Shown one piece after another: positions 7,189-15,431 of a stretch of DNA of 64,000 bases. Position 1 is the stretch's first letter. Each line of letters starts with the position of its first letter. The position numbers and the translations under genes were made by a program. Under the pieces are notes generated by a model. The model was not told the origin of the DNA, searched no databases, and was given only the letters and a program-made list of their open reading frames with translations. The DNA is taken from NCBI RefSeq assembly GCF_011395035.1, contig NZ_CP024768.1:778586-842585 (forward strand). The letters run 5' to 3'. The stretch is from Pantoea cypripedii (GTDB lineage: Bacteria > Pseudomonadota > Gammaproteobacteria > Enterobacterales > Enterobacteriaceae).

Positions 7189-8811
7189 ATGCAACGTCGT
7201 CATTTTCTGAAGCTGACTGCCGCCCTCAGCGCAGCAGGTGCCCTGCCCATGTGGAGCCGTTCGCTAATGGCCGCCACGCGACCGCTGCTGCCTGTCCCCA
7301 ACCTGCTGGAAGCGGATGCACACGGTAGCTACAACCTTACCGCCCAGGCGGGCACCAGCCAGTGGAATGGCAAAGCAGTGCCGACCTGGGGCTACAACGG
7401 CAGCCTGCTTGGGCCTGCGATCGTGCTCCAGCGGGGCAAACCGGTCACCGTGAATATTCATAACCGTCTGCCGGATGCCACCACCGTGCACTGGCACGGG
7501 CTGGAAATTCCGGGCGCGGTGGATGGGGGGCCGCAGGCGACCATCGCGCCAGGGGCATCACGTCAGGTGACCTTCACGCCAGACCAACCCGCCGCGACCT
7601 GCTGGTTTCATCCTCATCAGCATGGCAAAACGGGCTATCAGGTGGCGCAGGGGCTGGCGGGGCTGGTGCTGTTGCAGGATGAGGCCTCAGGCAAACTGCG
7701 CTTGCCTGTGCAGTGGGGGGTTGACGATGTGCCGCTGATCTTCCAGGACAAACAACTCAGTACGGATGGTACGCGGATTGATTATCAGCTCGATATTATG
7801 CGCGCGGCGGTAGGTTGGTTTGGCGACATGATGCTGACTAACGGCGTGCAGTACCCGCAACACGCGGTGCCGCGCGGCTGGTTACGCCTGCGTCTGCTGA
7901 ACGGTTGTAACGCGCGTTCAATGCATATTGCCACCAGCGACCAGCGTCCGTTGTATGTGATTGGCAGCGATGGCGGCCTGCTGGCCGAGCCGGTAAAAGT
8001 GGACAGCCTGCCACTGCTCCCCGGCGAGCGTTTTGAAGTGATGGTGGACACTTCAGACGGTAAAAGCTTTGACATGGTGACGCTGCCGGTGACGCAAATG
8101 GGCATGATGCTGGCACCGTTTGATCAACCGTTGCCGCTGGTGAATATCCTGCCGCTGCGTGTGATGGCAAGTGCTTCGCTGCCGGATAAGCTGGTGGATG
8201 TCCCGCCGCTGCCCGCCACCGAGGGTCTGCAAACCCGTTGGCTGCAACTGATGATGGACCCGCAGCTCGATAGCCAGGGGATGCAGGCGCTGATGGATCG
8301 CTATGGCGCGAAAGCCATGGGTAGCATGGATGGCCATCACGCCATGAGCATGCCTCAGGGGCAGAAGCAGGGCGATATGAAGATGGATATGGGCGACATG
8401 CCAATGGATCATAGCAAGATGGCGATGGATCATAGCGGCCACGGCAAGGCTGCCGCCGGTTATGACTTCCACAACGGTAATAAGATCAATGGGATCGCCT
8501 TTGATATGACCAAACCGATGTTTGATGTGAAGCTCGGCAGCATGGAAAAATGGACAATTTCCGGCGAGGGCGACAGCATGCTGCATCCGTTCCATATCCA
8601 TGGCACCCAGTTCCGCATTCTGTCGGAAAACGGCAAGCCACCAGCCCCGCATCGTCAGGGCTGGAAGGATATGGTCAGCGTTAACGGCTGGCGCAGCGAA
8701 GTGCTGGTGCGCTTCGATTATGTCGCCAGCGCTGAACAGGCCTATATGGCCCACTGCCATCTGCTGGAGCATGAAGACACCGGCATGATGCTGGGCTTCA
8801 CCGTGACTTAA
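7189..8811 (+). CDS. cueO: multicopper oxidase CueO (cuprous oxidase)
   Basis: Periplasmic copper-detoxifying oxidase of 540 residues that oxidises Cu(I) and phenolic siderophores. The Tat signal is MQRRHFLKLTAALSAAGA, with RR at 3-4. Copper sites are HWHG, HPHQHGKTG, HPFHIHG and HCHLLEHEDTGMM, which together give the type 1, 2 and 3 ligands. A long Met/His-rich insert (about residues 365-425, many Met, DHSK, DHSGHG) covers the substrate site and here appears longer and more charged than in E. coli. ATG at 7189 is chosen because AAGGA lies 7 bases ahead and the Tat motif begins there. The CueR-type promoter is directly upstream. Confidence 0.96.
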   Translation: MQRRHFLKLTAALSAAGALPMWSRSLMAATRPLLPVPNLLEADAHGSYNLTAQAGTSQWNGKAVPTWGYNGSLLGPAIVLQRGKPVTVNIHNRLPDATTVHWHGLEIPGAVDGGPQATIAPGASRQVTFTPDQPAATCWFHPHQHGKTGYQVAQGLAGLVLLQDEASGKLRLPVQWGVDDVPLIFQDKQLSTDGTRIDYQLDIMRAAVGWFGDMMLTNGVQYPQHAVPRGWLRLRLLNGCNARSMHIATSDQRPLYVIGSDGGLLAEPVKVDSLPLLPGERFEVMVDTSDGKSFDMVTLPVTQMGMMLAPFDQPLPLVNILPLRVMASASLPDKLVDVPPLPATEGLQTRWLQLMMDPQLDSQGMQALMDRYGAKAMGSMDGHHAMSMPQGQKQGDMKMDMGDMPMDHSKMAMDHSGHGKAAAGYDFHNGNKINGIAFDMTKPMFDVKLGSMEKWTISGEGDSMLHPFHIHGTQFRILSENGKPPAPHRQGWKDMVSVNGWRSEVLVRFDYVASAEQAYMAHCHLLEHEDTGMMLGFTVT

Positions 8812-10088
8812 CCGGTCAGCGCCTGACGGATATCTTCAATCAAATCATCGGCATGCTCGATGCCGATCGACAAACGGACGGTGGCGTCAGTGATACCAAT
8901 ACGCTGACGCACCTCCGCTGCTACTCCGGAATGAGTGGTACTGGCCGGATGGCTGGCCAGCGACTCGGTGCCGCCCAGACTTACCGCCAGTTTGAACAGC
9001 GCCAGCGCATTCAGAAAACGAAACGCTGCGGCTTGCCCGCCGCGAATATCAAAGGAAAAGGTCGAACCTGCGCCGAAACACTGGCGGCGATAGGTTTCTC
9101 CTGCGCTGCTGTTTTTATCCAGATAAGGTAGCCAGTGCAGCTTTTCCACCTCGGGCCGATCGCGCAGGAACGCCGCGACCCGCGCCGCATTGTGCGCCGC
9201 TTTCTCCATGCGCAGCGCCAGCGTTTCCAGAGAGCGGCCAATCATCCAGCTGGAGTGCGGGTCAAGCTGGGTGCCGATAGCGCTACGCAACGACCGAACC
9301 TGGTCGATCAACGCTTTCCTGCCCAGCACCGCACCGGCAATCAGATCCGAATGGCCACCGACATATTTGGTCAGCGAATACAGTGACAGGTCGGCACCCT
9401 GTTCCAGCGGGCGCTGAAACAACGGGCCGAGCAGGGTGTTATCACAGGCGATAATCGGGCGCGATCCCTGATGCTGCGCAATCACCTCGGCCACCTGCAC
9501 CATCAATTTAATATCCACCAGGCTGTTGGTGGGATTTGCCGGCGTTTCAATCAGGATCAATGCCACCCGCCCCCGTTGCCAGGCCAGTTTGGCCGCTTCG
9601 TGGACTTTCTCCTCGTCGGTGCCGTCGCTGAAGCCAACCGCTTTGATTTCCAGATTATGCAGCGTTTTACTCAGCAGGGTTTCGGTGCCACCGTAGAGCG
9701 GCTGGGAATGCAGAATCACCTCGCCTGGTCGGGCGAAAGTCAGCAGCGTGGTGGCAATGGCCGCCATGCCGGAGGAGAACAGCGCGGCCTTTTCTGCGCC
9801 TTCGTAAATCGCCAGCCGGTCTTCAACAATTTCGCTATTGGGGTGATTGAAACGTGAATAGACCAGCCCGCCGCTTTTACCTTCTGGCGGTTCACGCCGT
9901 CCGGCGACGAAATCAAAAAAATCTTTCCCCTCTTCGGCACTGTTAAACACAAAGGTGGAGGTGAGAAATACCGGTGGCTTGACCGCGCCTTCGGACAGAC
10001 GCGGATCGTAACCGTAATTCAGCATCTGGGTTTCGGGGTGAAGCGAATGATGGCCAGCTGGCGTTTTTTTACTGGATGAAGAGGTCAT
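8808..10088 (-). CDS. cystathionine gamma-synthase family PLP enzyme (Cys/Met metabolism)
   Basis: Fold-type I PLP enzyme of 426 residues in the Cys/Met metabolism family (MetB, MetC, MetY, methionine gamma-lyase). Seen: TSTFVFNSAEEG, VYSRFNHPNSEIVEDRLA, the phosphate-binding SSGMAA, QPLYGGT with the catalytic-type tyrosine, and the Schiff-base lysine in SLTKYVGGHSDLIAG. The cysteine that marks many methionine gamma-lyases (LYGCT) is a glycine here. The C-terminal SLGGTESLASHPASTTHSG motif is the family substrate loop. The substrate cannot be decided: cystathionine synthesis, gamma-lyase activity or O-acyl-homoserine sulfhydrylation are all open. It converges on cueO with stop codons sharing TTAA (8808-8811). 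In E. coli this place, between cueO and hpt, holds gcd. Confidence 0.88.
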   Translation of the reverse strand: MTSSSSKKTPAGHHSLHPETQMLNYGYDPRLSEGAVKPPVFLTSTFVFNSAEEGKDFFDFVAGRREPPEGKSGGLVYSRFNHPNSEIVEDRLAIYEGAEKAALFSSGMAAIATTLLTFARPGEVILHSQPLYGGTETLLSKTLHNLEIKAVGFSDGTDEEKVHEAAKLAWQRGRVALILIETPANPTNSLVDIKLMVQVAEVIAQHQGSRPIIACDNTLLGPLFQRPLEQGADLSLYSLTKYVGGHSDLIAGAVLGRKALIDQVRSLRSAIGTQLDPHSSWMIGRSLETLALRMEKAAHNAARVAAFLRDRPEVEKLHWLPYLDKNSSAGETYRRQCFGAGSTFSFDIRGGQAAAFRFLNALALFKLAVSLGGTESLASHPASTTHSGVAAEVRQRIGITDATVRLSIGIEHADDLIEDIRQALTG

Positions 10089-10256
10089 AACGTCTCCGGT
10101 TGGCAGGGGATCGCTGTTGGGTGCTTTTCATACAGTTAACGTCAGAGCAATATTTTTCGCCACGGTAACGTTTGCGTTGTGTGCGCGGCGTCAGTGCTTA
10201 AATGGACTATGATAGACTGCGTGGCTTTCTGAGATATCAAACCCAGGCAGAATGCA

Positions 10257-10793
10257 ATGAAACACACCGTAGACGTGATGATCTCTGAGCAGGAGATTGC
10301 AACCCGTATTGCCGAACTGGGCAAGCAGATTAGCGACCACTACCGCAACAGCGGCAGCGAAATGGTGCTGGTTGGTCTGCTGCGCGGTTCCTTTATGTTT
10401 ATGGCCGATTTGTGCCGTGCCGTTGAGGTGCCACACGAAGTCGACTTTATGACCGCTTCCAGCTACGGCAGCGGCATGTCCACCACCCGTGATGTGAAGA
10501 TCCTGAAAGATCTCGACGAAGACATTCGTGGCAAAGACGTGTTGATCGTTGAGGACATCATCGACTCCGGCAACACCCTGAGCAAAGTGCGCGAGATCCT
10601 GCGCCTGCGTGAGCCTAAATCACTGGCCATTTGTACCCTGCTGGATAAGCCGGAACGCCGTGAAGTCGATGTGACGGTGGAATACGTCGGTTTCTCCATC
10701 CCTGACGAATTCGTGGTGGGTTTTGGTATCGATTATGCCCAGCGCTACCGTCATCTGCCGTATATCGGCAAAGTGGTGCTGCTCGACGAATAA
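10257..10793 (+). CDS. hpt: hypoxanthine phosphoribosyltransferase
   Basis: Purine salvage: hypoxanthine (and more weakly guanine) plus PRPP gives IMP or GMP in the cytosol. The product of 178 residues is close to E. coli Hpt along its length. The PRPP-binding signature VLIVEDIIDSGNTL lies at about 95-108, RGSFMFMADL at 43-52 holds the pyrophosphate contact, and the flexible loop is SSYGSGMSTTRDV at 68-80. ATG at 10257 begins MKHTVDVMIS, the family N-terminus; the nearby ATG at 10252 is out of frame. It is a single gene on the plus strand, followed by yadG with no carbonic anhydrase gene between. Confidence 0.96.
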   Translation: MKHTVDVMISEQEIATRIAELGKQISDHYRNSGSEMVLVGLLRGSFMFMADLCRAVEVPHEVDFMTASSYGSGMSTTRDVKILKDLDEDIRGKDVLIVEDIIDSGNTLSKVREILRLREPKSLAICTLLDKPERREVDVTVEYVGFSIPDEFVVGFGIDYAQRYRHLPYIGKVVLLDE

Positions 10794-10842
10794 CCGCACA
10801 ATCTTCCAAAGCTAACCTTTCCCGCCTGCGATAAGATGCGCA

Positions 10843-10867
10843 GCCCGTCGGCCAGTGGCTGACGGGC
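10843..10867 (+). terminator. possible terminator of hpt
   Basis: Stem GCCCGTCGGCC / GGCTGACGGGC with an AGT loop and one G-T wobble, 50 bp beyond the hpt stop. The tract behind it is only partly T-rich (ATTCTGCTGCGTTT), so termination is probable but not certain. The rest of the 228-bp hpt-yadG gap shows no ORF. Confidence 0.5.
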
Positions 10868-11021
10868 ATTCTGCTGCGTTTCCCTGCGGCGTGCAGAATG
10901 ATAGACTCTGCCCGACTCCTTTGATTTCACAACCTTTATCCCAGCGAACGCGCACGTACCGCTCGCGCACACTATCATTTCAACAGGCAATGATGTCACT
11001 ACAACAAGGTATGGACTCGCA

Positions 11022-11948
11022 ATGACTTATGCACTGGAACTTTCCGGGCTGATCAAGACCTATCCTGGCGGCGTACAGGCGCTGAAAGGGATCGATCTCA
11101 GCGTGGAAGCAGGTGATTTTTACGCCTTACTGGGGCCAAACGGTGCCGGTAAGTCCACCACCATCGGCATTATCAGCTCGCTGGTAAATAAATCTGGCGG
11201 CAGCGTGCGCGTGTTTGGCTATGACCTGGAAAAAGATGTGGTCAACGCTAAGCGTCAGCTCGGGCTGGTGCCGCAGGAATTCAACTTCAACCCGTTTGAA
11301 ACCGTGCTACAGATTGTGGTTAATCAGGCGGGTTACTACGGTGTGGAACGCCGCGAAGCGAATCTGCGTGCGGAAAAATACCTGAAACAGCTCGATCTCT
11401 GGGGTAAGCGCAACGAGCGTGCACGGATGTTATCCGGTGGTATGAAACGCCGTCTGATGATTGCCCGCGCGCTGATGCATGAACCCAAATTGCTGATCCT
11501 CGATGAGCCGACGGCAGGTGTCGATATCGAGCTGCGTCGCTCGATGTGGGTATTCCTGAAAGAACTGAACGCGAAAGGCACCACCATCATTCTGACCACT
11601 CACTATCTGGAAGAAGCGGAAATGCTGTGCCGCAATATCGGTATTATCCAGAGCGGTGAACTGGTGGAAAACACCTCGATGAAAGGACTGCTGTCCAAGC
11701 TGCAATCGGAAACCTTTATCCTCGATTTAGCGCCACGCAGCCCGCTGCCGCAGTTGGAGGGCTTCCAGTATCGTCTGGTGGATACTTCCACGCTGGAAGT
11801 CGAAGTGATGCGTGAACAGGGACTGAACAGCGTGTTCAGCCAGCTGAGCGCGCAGGGGGTGCAGGTGTTGAGTATGCGTAACAAGGCCAACCGCCTTGAG
11901 GAGCTGTTTGTCAGCCTGGTGCAGGGAAAAACAGGAGCAAAAGCATGA
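11022..11948 (+). CDS. yadG: ABC-2 type transporter ATP-binding protein YadG
   Basis: ATPase subunit of a two-gene ABC exporter, 308 residues like E. coli YadG. Walker A GPNGAGKST at 38-46, Q-loop VPQEFNFNP at about 85-93, signature LSGGMKRR at about 138-145, Walker B LLILDEPTAG, H-loop TTHYLEEAE. The C-terminal 80 residues form the DUF4162-like tail seen in drug/polysaccharide exporter ATPases. It overlaps yadH by 4 bp (ATGA), so the two are translated together. The substrate is unknown in E. coli as well. Confidence 0.95.
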   Translation: MTYALELSGLIKTYPGGVQALKGIDLSVEAGDFYALLGPNGAGKSTTIGIISSLVNKSGGSVRVFGYDLEKDVVNAKRQLGLVPQEFNFNPFETVLQIVVNQAGYYGVERREANLRAEKYLKQLDLWGKRNERARMLSGGMKRRLMIARALMHEPKLLILDEPTAGVDIELRRSMWVFLKELNAKGTTIILTTHYLEEAEMLCRNIGIIQSGELVENTSMKGLLSKLQSETFILDLAPRSPLPQLEGFQYRLVDTSTLEVEVMREQGLNSVFSQLSAQGVQVLSMRNKANRLEELFVSLVQGKTGAKA

Positions 11949-12715
11949 CGCATTTGTATTGGGTAGCGCTCAAGAGCATCTGGACCAAAGAGATCAACCG
12001 TTTTGCCCGCATCTGGATTCAGACGCTGGTGCCGCCGGTGATCACCATGACCCTGTATTTTATTATTTTCGGCAATCTGATTGGTTCACGCATCGGTGAT
12101 ATGCATGGTTTCAGCTACATGCAATTTATCGTGCCGGGCCTGATCATGATGGCGGTGATCACCAACGCCTACGCTAATGTGGCTTCTTCGTTCTTCAGCG
12201 CCAAGTTTCAGCGCAATATTGAGGAGTTGCTGGTGGCACCGGTGCCGACGCACATTATCATCGCCGGTTATGTCGGTGGGGGTGTGGCGCGTGGCGTCTG
12301 CGTCGGGATTCTGGTCACGGCGATATCGCTGTTTTTCGTGCCGTTCCATGTGTATTCATGGTCGATGGTGGCGCTGACGCTGCTGCTGACGGCGATTCTG
12401 TTCTCGCTCGCTGGTCTGCTGAACGCGGTGTTTGCCCGCACCTTTGATGATATCAGCCTGATTCCGACCTTTGTGCTGACACCGTTAACCTATCTGGGCG
12501 GGGTCTTTTACTCGCTGACGCTGCTGCCGCCGTTCTGGCAGATGGTGTCAAAGCTGAACCCGATTGTGTATATGATCAGCGGCTTCCGCTACGGTTTCCT
12601 CGGTATCAATGATGTCCCGCTGGAGCTGACCTTATCGGTGCTGGTGGCGTTTATCGTGGTGTTTTACGCGGTGGTGTATGTGCTGATTCAGCGCGGACGC
12701 GGCTTAAGAAGCTAA
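11945..12715 (+). CDS. yadH: ABC-2 type transporter permease YadH
   Basis: Inner-membrane permease of 256 residues with about six spans, ABC-2 family. The cytosolic elbow KSIWTKEINRF opens the protein. The conserved region AKFQRNIEELLVAPVPTHIIIAGYV (first part of the ABC-2 signature) lies at about 83-100, and PLTYLGGVFYSLTLLPPFWQ at about 180-200 is the second family block. It pairs with YadG and starts inside its stop codon. The E. coli neighbours yadI and yadE that follow there are absent, and panD comes next in convergent orientation. Confidence 0.94.
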   Translation: MTHLYWVALKSIWTKEINRFARIWIQTLVPPVITMTLYFIIFGNLIGSRIGDMHGFSYMQFIVPGLIMMAVITNAYANVASSFFSAKFQRNIEELLVAPVPTHIIIAGYVGGGVARGVCVGILVTAISLFFVPFHVYSWSMVALTLLLTAILFSLAGLLNAVFARTFDDISLIPTFVLTPLTYLGGVFYSLTLLPPFWQMVSKLNPIVYMISGFRYGFLGINDVPLELTLSVLVAFIVVFYAVVYVLIQRGRGLRS

Positions 12716-12724
12716 GGTCGATAA

Positions 12725-12781
12725 GGTCGCCATCAATGGCGACCCTACATGTAGGGTCGGGATTTATCCCGACCTTTTTTT
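12725..12781. repeat. paired REP-like palindromes, also acting as terminator between yadH and panD
   Basis: Two head-to-head copies: GGTCGCCATCAATGGCGACC (12725-12744) running into CTAC, then GTAG running into GGTCGGGATTTATCCCGACC (12755-12774). The junction GACCCTACATGTAGGGTC (12741-12758) is itself a perfect 18-bp palindrome. Each copy has the pattern GTAGGG + stem + ATTTAT-like loop + stem, shared with 31016-31039 and 42128-42204. The second stem is followed by seven T (12775-12781), making a plus-strand terminator for yadH. Confidence 0.8.
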
Positions 12782-12790
12782 GTATCAGGA

Positions 12791-13171
12791 TCAGGCGACC
12801 TGAACCGGCAACGCTTTGGCTATCCGCTTCATCTCGTTGTCACCCTCAAAATAGGCCACTTTCGGCTGCCAGCTACGCGCGACTTCATCTTCCACCTGCA
12901 CATAAGAACAGATGATCATAATGTCGCCCTCGCAGGCACAGCGTGCGGCTGCGCCGTTGACGGAGATAATCCTTGAGCCACGCTCAGCGGCAATGGCGTA
13001 GGTAGAGAAACGCTGGCCGTTGGTCACGTTATAGATGTCGATGGCTTCATATTGCAGAATGCCAGACGCATCAAGGAAATCCTGGTCGATGGCGCAGGAA
13101 CCCTCGTAATTCAAATCTGCCTGAGTCACTTTGACGCGGTGCAGTTTGCCCTGTAATACGGTACGAATCAT
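12791..13171 (-). CDS. panD: aspartate 1-decarboxylase proenzyme
   Basis: Pyruvoyl enzyme making beta-alanine for pantothenate. The 126-residue proenzyme self-cleaves at Gly24-Ser25 in LNYEGSCAID, the serine becoming the pyruvoyl group; Tyr58-type residue (F-S-T-Y-A) and the SVNGAAAR segment (around 70-77) complete the active site. It follows panC by 28 bp on the minus strand, last gene of panB-panC-panD. It is separated from convergent yadH by the REP-like terminator. Confidence 0.97.
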   Translation of the reverse strand: MIRTVLQGKLHRVKVTQADLNYEGSCAIDQDFLDASGILQYEAIDIYNVTNGQRFSTYAIAAERGSRIISVNGAAARCACEGDIMIICSYVQVEDEVARSWQPKVAYFEGDNEMKRIAKALPVQVA

Positions 13172-13199
13172 GGCGGTACAACCTTATATAAATGATCCC

Positions 13200-14054
13200 T
13201 TACTGGGTCAGATCCACTTGCTGATTATCGATCAGGCGCGCATTGCCCAGCCACGCGGCCATCAGAATTACGGCACGGTTGCTATCGACGGTCAGCGCCT
13301 GCAAGGTTTCAGCATCGCAAATCGCCAGCCCATCCGGGCGGAAACCTTTCTCACTTAACGCCTGTTCGGCGTTTTCGATAATCTCTTCGACATGGCGCTC
13401 GCCGTTGCTGAGGCGCTCCGCCATGCTGTTCATCACCTGGCTTAAGCCGGGTGCCAGTTTACGCTCATCGGCGGTGAGATAACCATTACGTGAACTGAGG
13501 GCCAGGCCATCTTTGGCACGAACCGTGGGTACGCCGACAATCTCGATGTCGAAACCCATATCCGCCACCATTTTGCGGATAATAGCCAACTGCTGAAAAT
13601 CCTTTTCACCAAAACAGGCAATGTCCGGCTGCACCAGGTTGAACAGCTTGCTGACGATGGTGGAGACGCCACGGAAATGCCCTGGGCGGGCGGCACCTTC
13701 CAGCAGCGACGACAGCCCCGGGACTTCCACGAAGGTCTGGGTGTCGAGGCCTTTGGGGTAGACATCTGCCGGGGCCGGGGCAAACACCAGATCAACACCA
13801 TGGCGATTCAGCTTTTCGCAATCATCCTGCAAAGTACGCGGGTAGCGCGCCAAATCGTCAGGGCGATCAAACTGCATTGGGTTAACAAAAATCGACGTCA
13901 CCACGATATCGGCACGCGCGCGCGCTTCATCGACCAGCGTCATGTGTCCATCATGCAGGTTGCCCATAGTAGGCACCAGCGCGATACGTTTGCCTGCCTG
14001 ACGCCAGCGACGGATCTCGTGACGCAGCATCGGCAGTGTTTCAATGATCAGCAC
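13200..14054 (-). CDS. panC: pantothenate synthetase (pantoate--beta-alanine ligase)
   Basis: Joins pantoate and beta-alanine through a pantoyl-adenylate. It is a class I nucleotidyltransferase fold: PTMGNLHDGHMTLV at 28-41 with the HxGH pair H34/H37, FVNPMQF near 60-66, GEKDFQQL near 148-155 and the KMSKS-like LSSRNGYL at about 185-192. Length 284 (E. coli 283). It lies 15 bp after panB and 28 bp before panD, so the three form one operon. Confidence 0.97.
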   Translation of the reverse strand: MLIIETLPMLRHEIRRWRQAGKRIALVPTMGNLHDGHMTLVDEARARADIVVTSIFVNPMQFDRPDDLARYPRTLQDDCEKLNRHGVDLVFAPAPADVYPKGLDTQTFVEVPGLSSLLEGAARPGHFRGVSTIVSKLFNLVQPDIACFGEKDFQQLAIIRKMVADMGFDIEIVGVPTVRAKDGLALSSRNGYLTADERKLAPGLSQVMNSMAERLSNGERHVEEIIENAEQALSEKGFRPDGLAICDAETLQALTVDSNRAVILMAAWLGNARLIDNQQVDLTQ

Positions 14055-14069
14055 TGCACATCTCCTGAT

Positions 14070-14864
14070 TTACTGGAAACTGTGTTCGGCGGCAGGGTAA
14101 CTGCCCGCCTCAACTTCGGCAATATAGTGGCGAATCGCAGCGCGAATGTCGCCGGTTTCCGCGAGGAAATTTTTAGCGAATTTCGGGATATGGCCGCCGG
14201 TAATACCAAAAGCATCATGCATGACCAGAATTTGCCCATCGGTCACGTTACCGGCACCGATGCCGATGACCGGGATGGTCAGTGCCTTCGTCACGCGTTC
14301 TGCCAGGGCGACCGGCACGCATTCCAGCACCATCAGCTGTGCACCTGCCGCTTCCAGCGCCAGCGCATCGGCCAGCAGGCGTTCGGCTCCCGCTGCGTCC
14401 CGGCCCTGCACTTTATAGCCGCCGAAGATATTCACCGACTGCGGCGTTAAGCCGAGATGACCACATACCGGCACTGCGCGCTCGGTGAGCATTTGCACGG
14501 TTTCCGCCAGCCAGGCACCGCCTTCCAGTTTGACCATATTGGCACCGGCGCGCATCAGCTGGGCCGCGTTAGCAAAAGTCTGCTCCGGGGTGGCATAACT
14601 CATAAACGGCAGGTCGGCCATCACCAGCGCCTGAGGAGCACCACGGCGTACCGCTGCGGTGTGGTAGGCAATATCATTGACGGTCACCGGCAGGGTGGAT
14701 TCGTGGCCCTGCACCGTCATGCCAAGTGAATCACCAATCAGCAGGACCTGGATGCCTTCGTCAGCAAACAGGCGGGCAAAGCTGAAGTCATAGGCCGTCA
14801 GGGTGGCAAATTTGCGGCCACTGGCTTTCCACTGACGCAGATGGGAGATAGTTGTGGGTTTCAT
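14070..14864 (-). CDS. panB: 3-methyl-2-oxobutanoate hydroxymethyltransferase
   Basis: First committed step of pantothenate synthesis: transfers a hydroxymethyl group from methylene-THF to ketoisovalerate giving ketopantoate. TIM-barrel enzyme of 264 residues; metal and substrate residues in LIGDSLGMTVQGHESTL (Asp45 region), MADLPFMSY (Asp84 region) and VKLEGG (Glu114 region). First gene of panB-panC-panD on the minus strand. In E. coli a fimbrial cluster lies between panB and folK; here the two are 81 bp apart. Confidence 0.97.
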   Translation of the reverse strand: MKPTTISHLRQWKASGRKFATLTAYDFSFARLFADEGIQVLLIGDSLGMTVQGHESTLPVTVNDIAYHTAAVRRGAPQALVMADLPFMSYATPEQTFANAAQLMRAGANMVKLEGGAWLAETVQMLTERAVPVCGHLGLTPQSVNIFGGYKVQGRDAAGAERLLADALALEAAGAQLMVLECVPVALAERVTKALTIPVIGIGAGNVTDGQILVMHDAFGITGGHIPKFAKNFLAETGDIRAAIRHYIAEVEAGSYPAAEHSFQ

Positions 14865-14945
14865 CGCACGTTCTCAGTATTTTCTGATGGGCGCAGTGTA
14901 CTGGATTGAAAGGGGAGGCGATATGATTGCCGTGCGATTCTGGGG

Positions 14946-15431
14946 TCACTCAGACCAGAAACGAATCTCGCTTTGATCGAGCTCAGCCAGCAGCGGTGCC
15001 AGCGGCGTGCCATCGGGGAAAGTCAGCTGGGGCGCGATCTCCAGCAGCGGTAACAGCATAAACGCGCGGTTATGCATGTCGTAATGCGGCACCGTCAGAC
15101 GTGGCGTGTTAATCACGGCGTCACCAAACAGCAGAATATCCAGATCGAGAGTGCGTGGACCCCAGCGCTCGGCTTTGCGCACCCGGCCATGTTCCAGTTC
15201 AATGCGCTGGGTATGGTCAAGCAGGGTTTCAGCGGTCAGCCCGGTTTCCAGCGCAACCACAGCATTGAGGTAATCAGGCTGATCCGGCGGGCCGTAAGGC
15301 GGAGTACGATACAGGGATGACGTTGCAACGCGAGAGGTCTGCGGTAGCGCATCCAGCGCCGCCAGCGCTGCATCAACCTGATGCAGCGGGTCGGCGAGGT
15401 TACTGCCTAAGGCGAGATAAACACGGGTCAT
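14946..15431 (-). CDS. folK: 6-hydroxymethyl-7,8-dihydropterin pyrophosphokinase
   Basis: Transfers pyrophosphate from ATP to hydroxymethyldihydropterin in folate synthesis. The 161-residue protein has LGSNLADP at 7-14, the substrate loop YRTPPYGPPDQPDYLN at about 41-56 and the HPPK signature GPRTLDLDILLFGD at about 92-105. Its start overlaps the end of pcnB by 4 bp (ATGA), so folK is translationally coupled to pcnB as in E. coli. Confidence 0.96.
   Translation of the reverse strand: MTRVYLALGSNLADPLHQVDAALAALDALPQTSRVATSSLYRTPPYGPPDQPDYLNAVVALETGLTAETLLDHTQRIELEHGRVRKAERWGPRTLDLDILLFGDAVINTPRLTVPHYDMHNRAFMLLPLLEIAPQLTFPDGTPLAPLLAELDQSEIRFWSE

Noticed and set aside
8053..8772. 239-codon minus-strand frame within cueO
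   Set aside because: Shadow of the cueO copper-site coding region; excess His comes from reading Met/Asp codons backwards.
10843..10867. Reading the hpt hairpin as another REP copy
   Set aside because: It lacks the GTAG flank and the ATTTAT-like centre shared by the three accepted loci.
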